Below are positions 26,649 through 34,137 of a stretch of DNA of 64,000 nt, piece by piece. The notes under the pieces were generated by a model. The model saw only the letters and a list, made by a program, of their open reading frames with translations, made no database searches and was not told where the DNA came from. The translations under genes and the position numbers were made by a program. Origin of the DNA: Oscillospiraceae bacterium (GTDB taxonomy: Bacteria > Bacillota > Clostridia > Oscillospirales > Oscillospiraceae); the NCBI GenBank assembly GCA_022792945.1, contig JAAWBZ010000022.1:1-64000 (forward strand). Direction: 5' to 3'. Numbering within the stretch: the stretch's first letter is position 1; each line of letters starts with the position of its first letter.

Positions 26649-26676
26649 TTGCAATTTGCCCAAATTGCGGTAAGAT
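26649..26676 (+). promoter_or_regulatory. Promoter of the amidase/sigma-factor genes
   Basis: TTGCAA (26649-26654) and TAAGAT (26671-26676), 16-base spacer, about 30 bases before the amidase start. Confidence 0.6.
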
Positions 26677-26704
26677 AGAGAAAATAGGAAAGGAGGAGGG
26701 CGCA

Positions 26705-27559
26705 ATGGACCGAATGCGGCTGATGCAGCTGCAAATGCGCGTACCGGACGATGTGGAGGCGGCGCTGCGCGCCGTGGAGTCGGGCTGCCGCCGGGCGGCG
26801 GAGGCAGGGGCGGACCTGCTGGCGCTGCCGGAGATGTTCTGCTGCCCCTACGAGGCGACGCGGTTCCCGGCCTATGCCCAGGAGGCCGGCGGACCGGTCT
26901 GGCGGCGGTGCGCCGAGCTGGCCAGGACCTACGGTATCTACCTTTCCGCCGGCAGCGTGCCGGAGCGGGGCGCGGACGGGGCGGTGTACAACACGGCCTA
27001 TGTGTTCGACCGCCGGGGGCGGCAGATCGCCAGGCACCGCAAGGCGCACCTCTTTGACATTGCCGTGGCGGGCGGGCAGGTGTTCCGGGAGTCGGATACC
27101 CTCCGCGCCGGGGACGCGGTGACAGTATTCGGCACGGAGTTCGGCCCGGTGGGCCTGTGCGTCTGCTACGACCTGCGCTTTCCCGAGCTGGTCCGGCTCA
27201 TGGCCCTGCGGGGGGCGCGGCTGATCCTGGCGCCGGCGGCCTTCAATCTGACCACGGGGCCGGCCCACTGGTCGCTGACCTTCCGGGCCCAGGCGGTGTT
27301 CCACCAGGTGTTCACCGCAGGCACCGCCCCGGCCAGGGACATGACGGCCAGCTACCACTCCTGGGGCCATACCATCGCGGTGGACCCCTGGGGCAATGTG
27401 CTGGGGGAGCTGGACGAAAAAGAAGGGTATCAGCTTCTGGAGCTGGACCTCTCGGAGACGGAACGCGTCCGGGCGCAGCTGCCGCTGCTGCGCCACCGCC
27501 GGACCGATCTTTATACGCTGGAGGAGAAAAGCGGGCAGGGGAGCGGGGCACAATGCTGA
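26705..27559 (+). CDS. Nitrilase-superfamily carbon-nitrogen hydrolase (omega-amidase-like)
   Basis: A 284-residue cytoplasmic amidase with the full Glu-Lys-Cys triad: E43 in LALPEMF, K113 in RKAHLFDI and C154 in LCVCYDLRFPEL. The CYDLRFPEL context and the overall length fit the NIT2/YafV omega-amidase group, which hydrolyses 2-oxoglutaramate or 2-oxosuccinamate; other small amides are possible. GGAGGAGGGC lies just before the ATG. Its last codons overlap the start of the sigma-factor gene by seven bases, so the two are translated together despite unrelated roles. Confidence 0.9.
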   Translation: MDRMRLMQLQMRVPDDVEAALRAVESGCRRAAEAGADLLALPEMFCCPYEATRFPAYAQEAGGPVWRRCAELARTYGIYLSAGSVPERGADGAVYNTAYVFDRRGRQIARHRKAHLFDIAVAGGQVFRESDTLRAGDAVTVFGTEFGPVGLCVCYDLRFPELVRLMALRGARLILAPAAFNLTTGPAHWSLTFRAQAVFHQVFTAGTAPARDMTASYHSWGHTIAVDPWGNVLGELDEKEGYQLLELDLSETERVRAQLPLLRHRRTDLYTLEEKSGQGSGAQC

Positions 27560-28089
27560 TTTTCTATCTGCAAATGCTGGAGACGCCGGAGGAGCGGCTT
27601 CGGTTTGAAGAAATCTATGAGCAATACCGTCATCTCATGTACCGGGTGGCCCGGAATGTCCTCCGGAACCCGGAGGACGCCGAGGACGCGGTGCACAACG
27701 CCTTCCTGCGGGTGATCCGCCGCTTTTCCCGCTTTCAGGACGCGCCGAAGGAGGATATCGCGCCGCAGCTGGTGGTGATCGCCCGCAACGAGGCGGTCTC
27801 GTTGCTGCGAAAGCGGCGGCAGGTCCTGCCGCTGGAGGACTGGGATGGCTTCGCCGAGACGGCGGAGGCTGTGGCGGACTATGAGGCCCTGGTGGAGAGC
27901 TTCGCCCGCCTGCCCCAGACATACCGGGCGGCGCTGGAGATGAAGCTGCTGGAGGGCTGCTCCGACGGCGAGATCGCCCGGCGGCTGGGCCTGACCAAGT
28001 CGGCGGTCAGCACCCGGGTCAGCCGCGGAAGGCGGCTCCTGCGGGACATCGTGACCCGGGAGGGCTTCTTTGTGCCGCAGAAAAATTGA
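27553..28089 (+). CDS. Sigma-70 family RNA polymerase sigma factor (ECF-like)
   Basis: A 178-residue sigma factor with only regions 2 and 4. Region 2 is at residues about 20-85 (LMYRVARNVLRNPEDAEDAV); region 4 at about 120-170 has the helix-turn-helix GEIARRLGLTKSAVSTRVSR. The ATG overlaps the end of the amidase gene. A gene for a membrane protein with an anti-sigma layout follows, so it probably controls an envelope-stress-type regulon held in check by that partner. Target promoters cannot be read from this window. Confidence 0.9.
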   Translation: MLIFYLQMLETPEERLRFEEIYEQYRHLMYRVARNVLRNPEDAEDAVHNAFLRVIRRFSRFQDAPKEDIAPQLVVIARNEAVSLLRKRRQVLPLEDWDGFAETAEAVADYEALVESFARLPQTYRAALEMKLLEGCSDGEIARRLGLTKSAVSTRVSRGRRLLRDIVTREGFFVPQKN

Positions 28090-28107
28090 ATGGTCTGTGA
28101 GAATCGG

Positions 28108-28142
28108 CCCCTTCCCTGCGTTAAACCAGGTGAAGGGGTTTT
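28108..28142 (+). terminator. Hairpin with T run between sigma and anti-sigma genes
   Basis: CCCCTT-C-CCTG and CAGG-TG-AAGGGG pair with one small internal mismatch, followed by TTTT. It looks like a weak terminator that would lower expression of the downstream gene; the second arm also contains the AAGGGG that serves as ribosome site for a GTG start at 28146. Confidence 0.5.
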
Positions 28143-28145
28143 CCT

Positions 28146-29669
28146 GTGGGAGGGATGGACTTGACCGACGAGGCACTGGACGCCCTGGCGCGCCGGGTTC
28201 TGCTGGACGCGGCCCGGCGGTCGTGCGCCGGGGAGGCGCCGGCGCACGACTTTTCCCCGGCCTTCAGCCGCAGAATGAAAAAGCTCCTCCGCCGGGCCGG
28301 ACACCCTGTCCGCTGGCGGCTGGTCCGGGCGGCGGCGTGCCTGCTGCTGGCGGCGGCACTGGGCGGCGGCTCGCTGGTGGCGTTCGTTCCGGCGGCGCGG
28401 GCGGCGTTCACCGGATGGGTGCGGGAGCTGTATGAGACATGGTTCGTCTACCGCCGCGCCGGGGCGGCGCGGCCCATTCCGGAGAACACGGTCTACTGCG
28501 CGGACTGGGTCCCGGCGGGTTACCGGCAGCGGACCGCGCCGGTTCCAGGGAGCTTTGTCCGGGCGCTGTACGAGGACGCGGACGGGCGGATTTTGAATCT
28601 CTCCTACCTCACCGGCGCGCAGAGCGCGTCGCTGGACGTGGAATGGGAGGGTGCGGAGGTCTGCCCGGTGCAGGTGGGCGGCCTGGCGGCGGACCTCTAC
28701 CGGAATCCGGAGGACGGTCCCAGCATCCTGGTCTGGACCGACGAGGAGAAGGACGCGGTGTTCTGGCTTGCCGGGGCGCTGCCGGAGGCGGACCTCCTGC
28801 GCATGGCCGAGAGCGTCCGCCTCTCCGACCCGCTGCCCAGGGCTTATCGTATCACCTGGCTGCCTCTGTGCTACGGCGGCTACTGCGTGGCCGGGGAGAC
28901 GGGCGGCGAGGGGTGGAAGGAGACCGTCTACGAGAGCAGCGAGGTCTCCGTTGCCTTTGGTTACGGTCCGCCTGCCCGCGCGCCCCAGGGGGAGGGGACG
29001 GCGCGGACGGTGACGGTCCACGGCCAGCCGGCGCCGCTGTATGCCTCCGGCGGCGAATATCTGCTGCGCTGGACGCCGGCGGGGGAGGAGGACGCGGTGC
29101 TGTGGCTCCGGGGCAATATCCTGCCGGAGGAGCTGGTGCAGCTGGCCGAGAGCGTGGAGGTGGACCTGTCGCGCTACAGCGACATGGCCGAGATCCAGAC
29201 CGCTGAGGTGGTGGAGGGGCCGACCCTCCCGGCGGTGGCGCGCGCCCTGGACGGGACATTCACCGCCCGGGTGGAGGCCTTTGCCCGGCGGGACGCCGCG
29301 GCGGGAGTCTATATGCCCCGGGACTACGTGGACATGGTGCGCAATACCTGCAAGCACCGCGTCTCGCCCCGCCGCATCACGGCCATCCGCCGGGTCTCGG
29401 CGCTGCTGGACGCCATTGAGCCGGAGGAGGGCCTGCGTCAGCGGGTGGTGAGCCTCTTCGGGCCGTTCTACACCGCCAGCATCGACACCAGCGGGCGCTT
29501 CACCACCGTCCACATTTGCGACGAGCGCGGCGTCATGATCGCTGCCTACCAGAGCGGCACCGATATGTGGACCGAGGTGGCCACCGCCGAGGAGATGCAG
29601 TTCAACTACCTGACCACGCAGATCTACGCCGCGGCCCACCGGAAGGCGAAGGCCGCAGAAGGAGGATGA
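28146..29669 (+). CDS. Putative anti-sigma membrane protein with repeated DUF4367-like domains
   Basis: A 507-residue protein with a cytoplasmic N-terminus of about 60 residues, one membrane helix (residues about 63-85: LLLAAALGGGSLVAFV) and a long outer part. The outer part holds two repeats of a DUF4367-type module (DWVPAGYRQ, ILVWTDEEKDAVFWLAGALP; then ITWLPLCYGGY, LLRWTPAGEEDAVLWLRGNI), and a C-terminal domain of about 140 residues that is clearly related to the next protein. This layout directly after an ECF-type sigma gene fits an anti-sigma factor. The start may be GTG 28146 (AAGGGG seven bases upstream) or ATG 28155. Confidence 0.78.
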   Translation: MGGMDLTDEALDALARRVLLDAARRSCAGEAPAHDFSPAFSRRMKKLLRRAGHPVRWRLVRAAACLLLAAALGGGSLVAFVPAARAAFTGWVRELYETWFVYRRAGAARPIPENTVYCADWVPAGYRQRTAPVPGSFVRALYEDADGRILNLSYLTGAQSASLDVEWEGAEVCPVQVGGLAADLYRNPEDGPSILVWTDEEKDAVFWLAGALPEADLLRMAESVRLSDPLPRAYRITWLPLCYGGYCVAGETGGEGWKETVYESSEVSVAFGYGPPARAPQGEGTARTVTVHGQPAPLYASGGEYLLRWTPAGEEDAVLWLRGNILPEELVQLAESVEVDLSRYSDMAEIQTAEVVEGPTLPAVARALDGTFTARVEAFARRDAAAGVYMPRDYVDMVRNTCKHRVSPRRITAIRRVSALLDAIEPEEGLRQRVVSLFGPFYTASIDTSGRFTTVHICDERGVMIAAYQSGTDMWTEVATAEEMQFNYLTTQIYAAAHRKAKAAEGG

Positions 29670-29672
29670 CAT

Positions 29673-30311
29673 ATGATTTTCAGAGGATTTCCAACGAGCC
29701 TGCGCTTCTTGGGCCAGCGCGGCGGTCTGCCCCGGCTGCGCTCCAGCCTCAGCACGCAGCGCACCAGCCGCAAGAGCACCAAAACAGCGGTGTCCCGGTA
29801 CGCCGCGTCGGCCAAGACCGACCGCGCCGAGACCAGCGGGACCGAGCGTGCCGTCACCGACGCCCTCACCGAGGAATTCCGCGCGCAGCTGGAGGCTCAG
29901 GCGAAGAAGGACGCCGCGGCGGGCGTCTACAACCAGGACGGCGCCGCAGCGGCCCTGCGGGCGGCGCAGATGCAGAAGGCTGTCTCACCCGACCGGGACA
30001 CCGCCATCCGGCAGGCATCCCGGGTTCTGGCTGCCGGCGCGTTCCAGACCTCCGGCCAGCTCACCACCCGCCTCTCGGGCCTGCCCTATACCGTTACGGT
30101 CTCCCGGAGCGCCTACCGCACCGCCGCGGAGGTCACCGACCAGCGCGGCGAGAGGATCGCCAGCTACGACAGCCGCACCGGCGCGTGGCGCGCCCAGACG
30201 ACCCGGGCCGAGGCCCAGTTTGCGACCGCCGCCAGCGCCATCTACGACGAGGCCTACCGTGCCGCAAGGACGCCTGCCGCCGCCGCGTCCGGCTTTGACC
30301 AGCGCGTATAG
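29673..30311 (+). CDS. Stand-alone homologue of the anti-sigma C-terminal domain, function unknown
   Basis: A 212-residue protein, no clear signal peptide, with a basic Ser/Thr/Arg-rich start. Residues about 70-205 match the C-terminus of the preceding protein by eye: AxxKKDAAAGVYNQDG against ARRDAAAGVYMPRD; VSPDRDTAIRQAS against VSPRRITAIRRVS; DQRGERIASYDSRTGAW against DERGVMIAAYQSGTDMW; and AEAQFATAASAIYDEAYR against AEEMQFNYLTTQIYAAAHR. It starts four bases after the preceding stop and ends the operon. I know no named family for this domain. It could compete with or bind the anti-sigma outer domain or its ligand; that is speculation. Confidence 0.7.
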   Translation: MIFRGFPTSLRFLGQRGGLPRLRSSLSTQRTSRKSTKTAVSRYAASAKTDRAETSGTERAVTDALTEEFRAQLEAQAKKDAAAGVYNQDGAAAALRAAQMQKAVSPDRDTAIRQASRVLAAGAFQTSGQLTTRLSGLPYTVTVSRSAYRTAAEVTDQRGERIASYDSRTGAWRAQTTRAEAQFATAASAIYDEAYRAARTPAAAASGFDQRV

Positions 30312-30318
30312 GCGCATA

Positions 30319-30359
30319 GAAAGACAGCGGGCCTCCAGGAGGGAGGTCCGCTGTCTTTC
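30319..30359. terminator. Long bidirectional terminator hairpin
   Basis: AAAGACAGCGG-G-CCTCC and GGAGG-T-CCGCTGTCTTT form a stem of about 17 pairs with one mismatch between two convergent genes. A and T runs at the two ends allow use in both directions. Confidence 0.85.
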
Positions 30360-31392
30360 ATATCTGCGGCGCAGCCGCTGCCATCTCCCGGAAGGTCCCC
30401 GAGAGCTGGCCGACCAGCCGCCACTGGCGCTGCATATAGCTTTGGAGCGGCGCGGCGGCCTCGGCGTAGGCCCGCAGGGCCGCCGGCGGGTCGTGGAGGT
30501 GGGCGGCGACGGCCTCGGCGGCAAGACGGCCGCTCTCCAGGGCGGCGGAGATGCCCTCGCCCATGGGATTGAGGAAGCCCGCGGCCTCCCCGGCCAGCAG
30601 CACGCGGCCCTGCCCGGGGCACACCGGACAGCCTGGCTCCACCCGGGGCATCAGCCAGCGCTCGGCGCGGAGGGCCTTCCCGATGCGCAGGCCGTGGCGC
30701 GAGGCCAGATAGGCGAGGAATTTCGGATGAAACTCCGCGATCCGCCCCGTCTCCCGCGCCGAGACGCCCAGCACCAGCAGGCCGTCCTTCACGTTGAACC
30801 AGGCGTCGTACTGGGACAGCTCCGGCTGGAGGTAGGCGTAGAAGTAGTGGGGGTCCAGGTCAATGACGCCGCGGTGGAAGGTCTGGAAGGTGGTGATGTA
30901 CCCACCGCGCCGGCCTGTGAGCTTGCGCCGCAGGACGCCGGTAACGCCGGTGCAGTCCAGAAGGTAGCGCGCCCGCTCTGTCCGGCCCGGGAAGTGCACC
31001 GCCACGGCGTCCCCCAGGTCCTCGCAGCCGGTGGCCAGCGCGCCGTCGGTCACCTCCGCGCCCCGTGCCCGGGCCAGCTCCGCCAGCCAGCCGTCGAAGC
31101 GGTCCCGCCAGACGTTGCGCCCGCCCTGCTCGAAGCGGTACTCCCGTCCCTGATCGTCGGTAAAGACCATGCCCCGGTTATCCGCCGGCGCGCAGGTCAC
31201 GCGGTCCGGCACGGTCTGCCCCAGGTCCTGCGCGATCAGGTCCAGGGACTTTTGAATCAAAATTCCTGAGCAGGATTTGTAGCGCGGCAGCCTCTGCCGC
31301 TCCGCCAGCAGCACCCGAAGCCCCCGCCCGGCCAGATACGCCGCAGCAGCGCATCCGGCGGGACCGGCGCCGGCGATGAGAACGTCGTACAT
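30358..31392 (-). CDS. FAD-dependent oxidoreductase, geranylgeranyl-reductase-like
   Basis: A 344-residue flavoprotein with a Rossmann dinucleotide site at the start (VLIAGAGPAGCAAAAYLAG, residues 4-22), a Cys-containing SCSGILI near residues 40-46 and the second FAD motif GRVLLAGEAAGFLNPMGEGI near residue 280. This pattern is that of the geranylgeranyl-reductase/FixC-like group that reduces isoprenoid double bonds or acts on related substrates; the substrate is not defined here. It is transcribed alone from a promoter that lies back to back with that of larA. Confidence 0.85.
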   Translation of the reverse strand: MYDVLIAGAGPAGCAAAAYLAGRGLRVLLAERQRLPRYKSCSGILIQKSLDLIAQDLGQTVPDRVTCAPADNRGMVFTDDQGREYRFEQGGRNVWRDRFDGWLAELARARGAEVTDGALATGCEDLGDAVAVHFPGRTERARYLLDCTGVTGVLRRKLTGRRGGYITTFQTFHRGVIDLDPHYFYAYLQPELSQYDAWFNVKDGLLVLGVSARETGRIAEFHPKFLAYLASRHGLRIGKALRAERWLMPRVEPGCPVCPGQGRVLLAGEAAGFLNPMGEGISAALESGRLAAEAVAAHLHDPPAALRAYAEAAAPLQSYMQRQWRLVGQLSGTFREMAAAAPQI

Positions 31393-31419
31393 TGCAGTTT
31401 CCCCCTACGTGTTTTCCCT

Positions 31420-31448
31420 ATGATACAACATTTGCGCATGCTGCGCAA
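31420..31448 (-). promoter_or_regulatory. Promoter of the FAD oxidoreductase gene
   Basis: Minus strand TTGCGC (31443-31448) and TATCAT (31420-31425), 17-base spacer. Confidence 0.65.
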
Positions 31449-31459
31449 CCATTCCGCGG

Positions 31460-31488
31460 TTGCATTTGCCCGCCGGATGCGCTATGAT
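31460..31488 (+). promoter_or_regulatory. Promoter of larA
   Basis: TTGCAT (31460-31465) and TATGAT (31483-31488), 17-base spacer. It is separated by only 11 bases from the -35 box of the divergent promoter, so the two polymerases would compete. Confidence 0.65.
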
Positions 31489-31514
31489 GAAGAAAAAATG
31501 ACGGAGATGAGCCT

Positions 31515-32762
31515 ATGCAGATTCAGCTGCCCTACGGAAAGACCGCCCTGGTCATTGAGGCCGCGCCGGAGCGGGTGGTGGCCTCGCGCATCGGGGAGAT
31601 GACGCCGGACGCTCCCGGCGCGGCGCTGGTGGCCCGGGCCATGGCGCGGCCTCTGGGCAGTCCGCCCCTGTGGCAGCTGGCCCGGGGCAGGCGGACCGCC
31701 ACGCTGATCGTCAGCGACCACACCCGTCCGGTCCCCAGCCGGGAGATCGCGCCGCAGATACTGGCGGAGCTGCGCCGGGGGAATCCGGACATCGAGATCA
31801 CCCTGCTGGTGGCTACCGGCTCCCACCGGAGGACCACCCGGGCGGAGCTGCGGGAGAAGCTGGGGGCGGCAATCCTGGCGCAGGAGCGCGTGGTGGTCCA
31901 CGACGCCTTTGACCCGGCGTCCAACGTGGAGATCGGTACGCTGCCCTCCGGCGCGCCGATGGTGATCGACCGTCTGGCGGCGGAGACGGACCTTCTGGCA
32001 GCGGAGGGGTTCATCGAGCCGCACTTCTTCGCCGGCTTCTCCGGCGGGCGCAAGAGCGTCTTGCCCGGCGTCTGCGCCCAGCGGACCGTGCTGGCCAACC
32101 ACTGCGGCGCGATGATCCACAGCGAGTATGCCCGCACCGGGGTCCTGGCGGGCAACCCCGTCCACGCCGATATGGAGGCCGGCGCGGCTCTGGCGAGGCT
32201 CGAGTATATTGTCAACGTGGTCATCGACCAGGAGAAGCGCACCGCGGCGGCCTTTGCCGGGGACCCGCGGGCGGCCCACGCGGCGGGCGTCGCGTTTCTG
32301 CGGCAGTACTGCCAGGTTCCGCCGGTGTGGGGGGATGTGGTGGTGACCACCAACGGCGGCGCGCCGCTGGATCAGAACCTCTACCAGTGCGTCAAGGGCC
32401 TGACCGCGGCGGAGGCCACCGCCCGTCCCGGCGCGGTGCTGATCCTCTGCGCGGCCCTGTCCGACGGCGTGGGCGGTGAGCAGTTCTACCGGGACATGTG
32501 CCGCTGCGCCAACCCCGCCGCGCTCTATGAGGCCTTCCGCCGGACGCCCCCGGACCGGACTGTCCAGGACCAGTGGCAGACGCAGATCCTTTGCCGCATC
32601 CTGGCGCGCCACCGGGTGATCTTCGTCACGGACCGGGCCATGCGTCAGGCCGTCGAGGCCATGCACATGGAATATGCCCCGGACCTGCCCGCGGCATTGG
32701 AGATGGCCGGACCGGGAGAGCTGACCGTGGTGCCCGACGGCGTCTCGGTGTGCATCTGTTAA
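31515..32762 (+). CDS. larA: Nickel-pincer lactate racemase family protein
   Basis: LarA enzymes racemise lactate or related 2-hydroxyacids with a nickel-pincer-nucleotide cofactor bound to a lysine. The 415-residue protein keeps the key motifs: SDHTRPVP (substrate Arg and Asp), ATGSHRR with the first catalytic His, EPHFFAGFSGGRKSVLPGV with the second His and the cofactor Lys, and the NHCGAM region. The larB, larC and larE genes for the cofactor are not in the window. The family includes racemases and epimerases for malate, phenyllactate and sugar acids, so lactate is only the default substrate. A short GATGAG site precedes the ATG. Confidence 0.9.
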   Translation: MQIQLPYGKTALVIEAAPERVVASRIGEMTPDAPGAALVARAMARPLGSPPLWQLARGRRTATLIVSDHTRPVPSREIAPQILAELRRGNPDIEITLLVATGSHRRTTRAELREKLGAAILAQERVVVHDAFDPASNVEIGTLPSGAPMVIDRLAAETDLLAAEGFIEPHFFAGFSGGRKSVLPGVCAQRTVLANHCGAMIHSEYARTGVLAGNPVHADMEAGAALARLEYIVNVVIDQEKRTAAAFAGDPRAAHAAGVAFLRQYCQVPPVWGDVVVTTNGGAPLDQNLYQCVKGLTAAEATARPGAVLILCAALSDGVGGEQFYRDMCRCANPAALYEAFRRTPPDRTVQDQWQTQILCRILARHRVIFVTDRAMRQAVEAMHMEYAPDLPAALEMAGPGELTVVPDGVSVCIC

Positions 32763-32767
32763 AAAGC

Positions 32768-32804
32768 GCCGGATTTTCCAATGGGAAAATCCGGCTTGTC
32801 TTTT
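32768..32804 (+). terminator. Terminator of larA
   Basis: Perfect 12-bp stem (GCCGGATTTTCC with GGAAAATCCGGC, loop AATG) followed by TTGTCTTTT. Confidence 0.9.
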
Positions 32805-32883
32805 GCAAAATAACGGCAGCCGCGCTGTTTTTTCTGATAAAACGCCTCATTTGACCCATACTAGCCAACAGGAGGTGTCTGCT

Positions 32884-33330
32884 TTGCAAAACATGACCAA
32901 GCAGCAGTACGACCGCTATATCCGCCAGATGGAGCCGAAGTCGCCGCTGTGGAAGGACGTCTGCTTCGCCTTCCTCATCGGCGGAGCCATCTGCGCGCTG
33001 GCGCAGCTGATCCAAAACGGCTGGGGGATGCTGGGGCTGGACAAAACCGACGCAGGAGCGGCGACGTCGGTGAGCATGATTTTCCTGGGCGCGCTGCTGA
33101 CGGGCTTGAGCGTCTTTGATGACATTGCGAAGGTGGCCGGCGCCGGCACACTGGTGCCCATCACTGGCTTTGCCAACTCCATCGTGGCTCCGGCAATGGA
33201 GTTCCGCTCCGAGGGTCTCATCACCGGCATGGCCGCGAAGATGTTCACGGTAGCGGGTCCCGTGATTGTCTTCGGCGTCAGCGCCAGCGTACTCTATGGC
33301 GTGATCCTGTGCATCGTGCAGGCGCTGTAG
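32884..33330 (+). CDS. spoVAC: Stage V sporulation protein AC
   Basis: A membrane protein of 148 residues from the SpoVA complex, which moves dipicolinic acid into the spore and out on germination; SpoVAC is the channel-like part. Four or so hydrophobic segments and the family stretches SMIFLGALLTGLSVFDDIAK, GTLVPITGFANSIVAPAMEF and EGLITGMAAKMFTVAGPVI are present. TTG 32884 is eight bases after GGAGG (32871-32875) and is a better start than ATG 32893. The usual partners spoVAD and spoVAE do not follow: the next gene is on the other strand. Confidence 0.93.
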   Translation: MQNMTKQQYDRYIRQMEPKSPLWKDVCFAFLIGGAICALAQLIQNGWGMLGLDKTDAGAATSVSMIFLGALLTGLSVFDDIAKVAGAGTLVPITGFANSIVAPAMEFRSEGLITGMAAKMFTVAGPVIVFGVSASVLYGVILCIVQAL

Positions 33331-33341
33331 CGGACAAAAAG

Positions 33342-33369
33342 GAGCGGCAGGGCCGGTACCCTGCCGCTC
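33342..33369. terminator. Hairpin after spoVAC, possible terminator
   Basis: Perfect 11-bp stem (GAGCGGCAGGG with CCCTGCCGCTC, loop CCGGTA) just after spoVAC. There is no T run, so terminator function is uncertain. Nothing else is recognised between here and 33482. Confidence 0.5.
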
Positions 33370-33482
33370 GACGATCCAGGCGGCTTGTAAACAGAGCAAA
33401 GCGGCCCGCGGAGGCAGCAGTATCCACAGGGATGCAGATCTGGAAGGTGCCATACCTCCGATGTGCAGTTTTAAAATCAGTA

Positions 33483-33653
33483 TCAATTTTCCTCTTGACG
33501 CTTCCGAATCTCGGCCGCGACCTGGCATTCGGCGGTGTAGGGACAGTCGGGGTAGGCGCAGTCGGCTTCCAAAGTGCCGGCGCACCGCTCACACAGGACC
33601 ATCCGTGTCGCGTCCATCTGGCGGCAGTAGCCGCTGACTACACATTCATCCAT
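33483..33653 (-). CDS. Small cysteine-rich protein, possibly metal-binding
   Basis: A 56-residue protein with seven cysteines, including C-E-R-C in MVLCERCAG and the set ADCAYPDCPYTAEC. Such spacing suggests one zinc or iron-sulfur site, but I know no family. The ATG at 33653 has GGAGG seven bases upstream and overlaps the end of the glycosylase gene by eight bases, so it is the last gene of the threonine-aldolase transcript. A longer frame from 33671 is not supported by a ribosome site. Confidence 0.65.
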   Translation of the reverse strand: MDECVVSGYCRQMDATRMVLCERCAGTLEADCAYPDCPYTAECQVAAEIRKRQEEN

Positions 33654-34137
33654 TGGCGTCCTCCAAAACAACCCGCCACGCCTCGATCAGCGCCGGAAGC
33701 CGCCAGGCGGCATTGGCAGGACTAGTGGAGGGCAGCTGAATGGCGGGGATGCCGACGCGGGGGAATTGGTGCTTCTGGTACAGTTTCCATGCCGTACCGC
33801 CGTTGCAGAAGATCCGGCGGATGGGCGCGGCCGCCAGAATGGGCCGCAGGTCCGTCGGCTCCACCGCGCGGATGGTGGCGTCGGCGGAGCCCTCGATATC
33901 GCACCGGGCGATAACGTCCCACAGGGCGACGCCGTGCGCCAGCAGCATCATCCGCTTGTCCGGGACGGACGCGGGGGTCTCGCACCCCAGAACGGCGGAA
34001 AGGACCTGCCAGAAGCGGTTCTGCGGATGGTGATAGAAAAACATGCCCGCCCGGGACTGCACCGAGGGGAAGCTCCCCAGAATCAGCACCCGGGACGCGC
34101 CGTCGTAGAGCGGCGGGATGGGGTGGCTCTGGGTCAT
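33646..34137 (-). CDS. Hypoxanthine-type DNA glycosylase (uracil-DNA glycosylase superfamily)
   Basis: A 163-residue DNA repair enzyme of the UDG fold. VLILGSFPSVQSR and FYHHPQNRFWQVL match the first active-site motif of the family 6 glycosylases (hypoxanthine-DNA glycosylase), and LPSTSPANA matches the second motif. Members excise deaminated adenine from DNA; activity on uracil is weak or absent in known cases. Its ATG overlaps the threonine aldolase stop (ATGA). Confidence 0.88.
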   Translation of the reverse strand: MTQSHPIPPLYDGASRVLILGSFPSVQSRAGMFFYHHPQNRFWQVLSAVLGCETPASVPDKRMMLLAHGVALWDVIARCDIEGSADATIRAVEPTDLRPILAAAPIRRIFCNGGTAWKLYQKHQFPRVGIPAIQLPSTSPANAAWRLPALIEAWRVVLEDANG

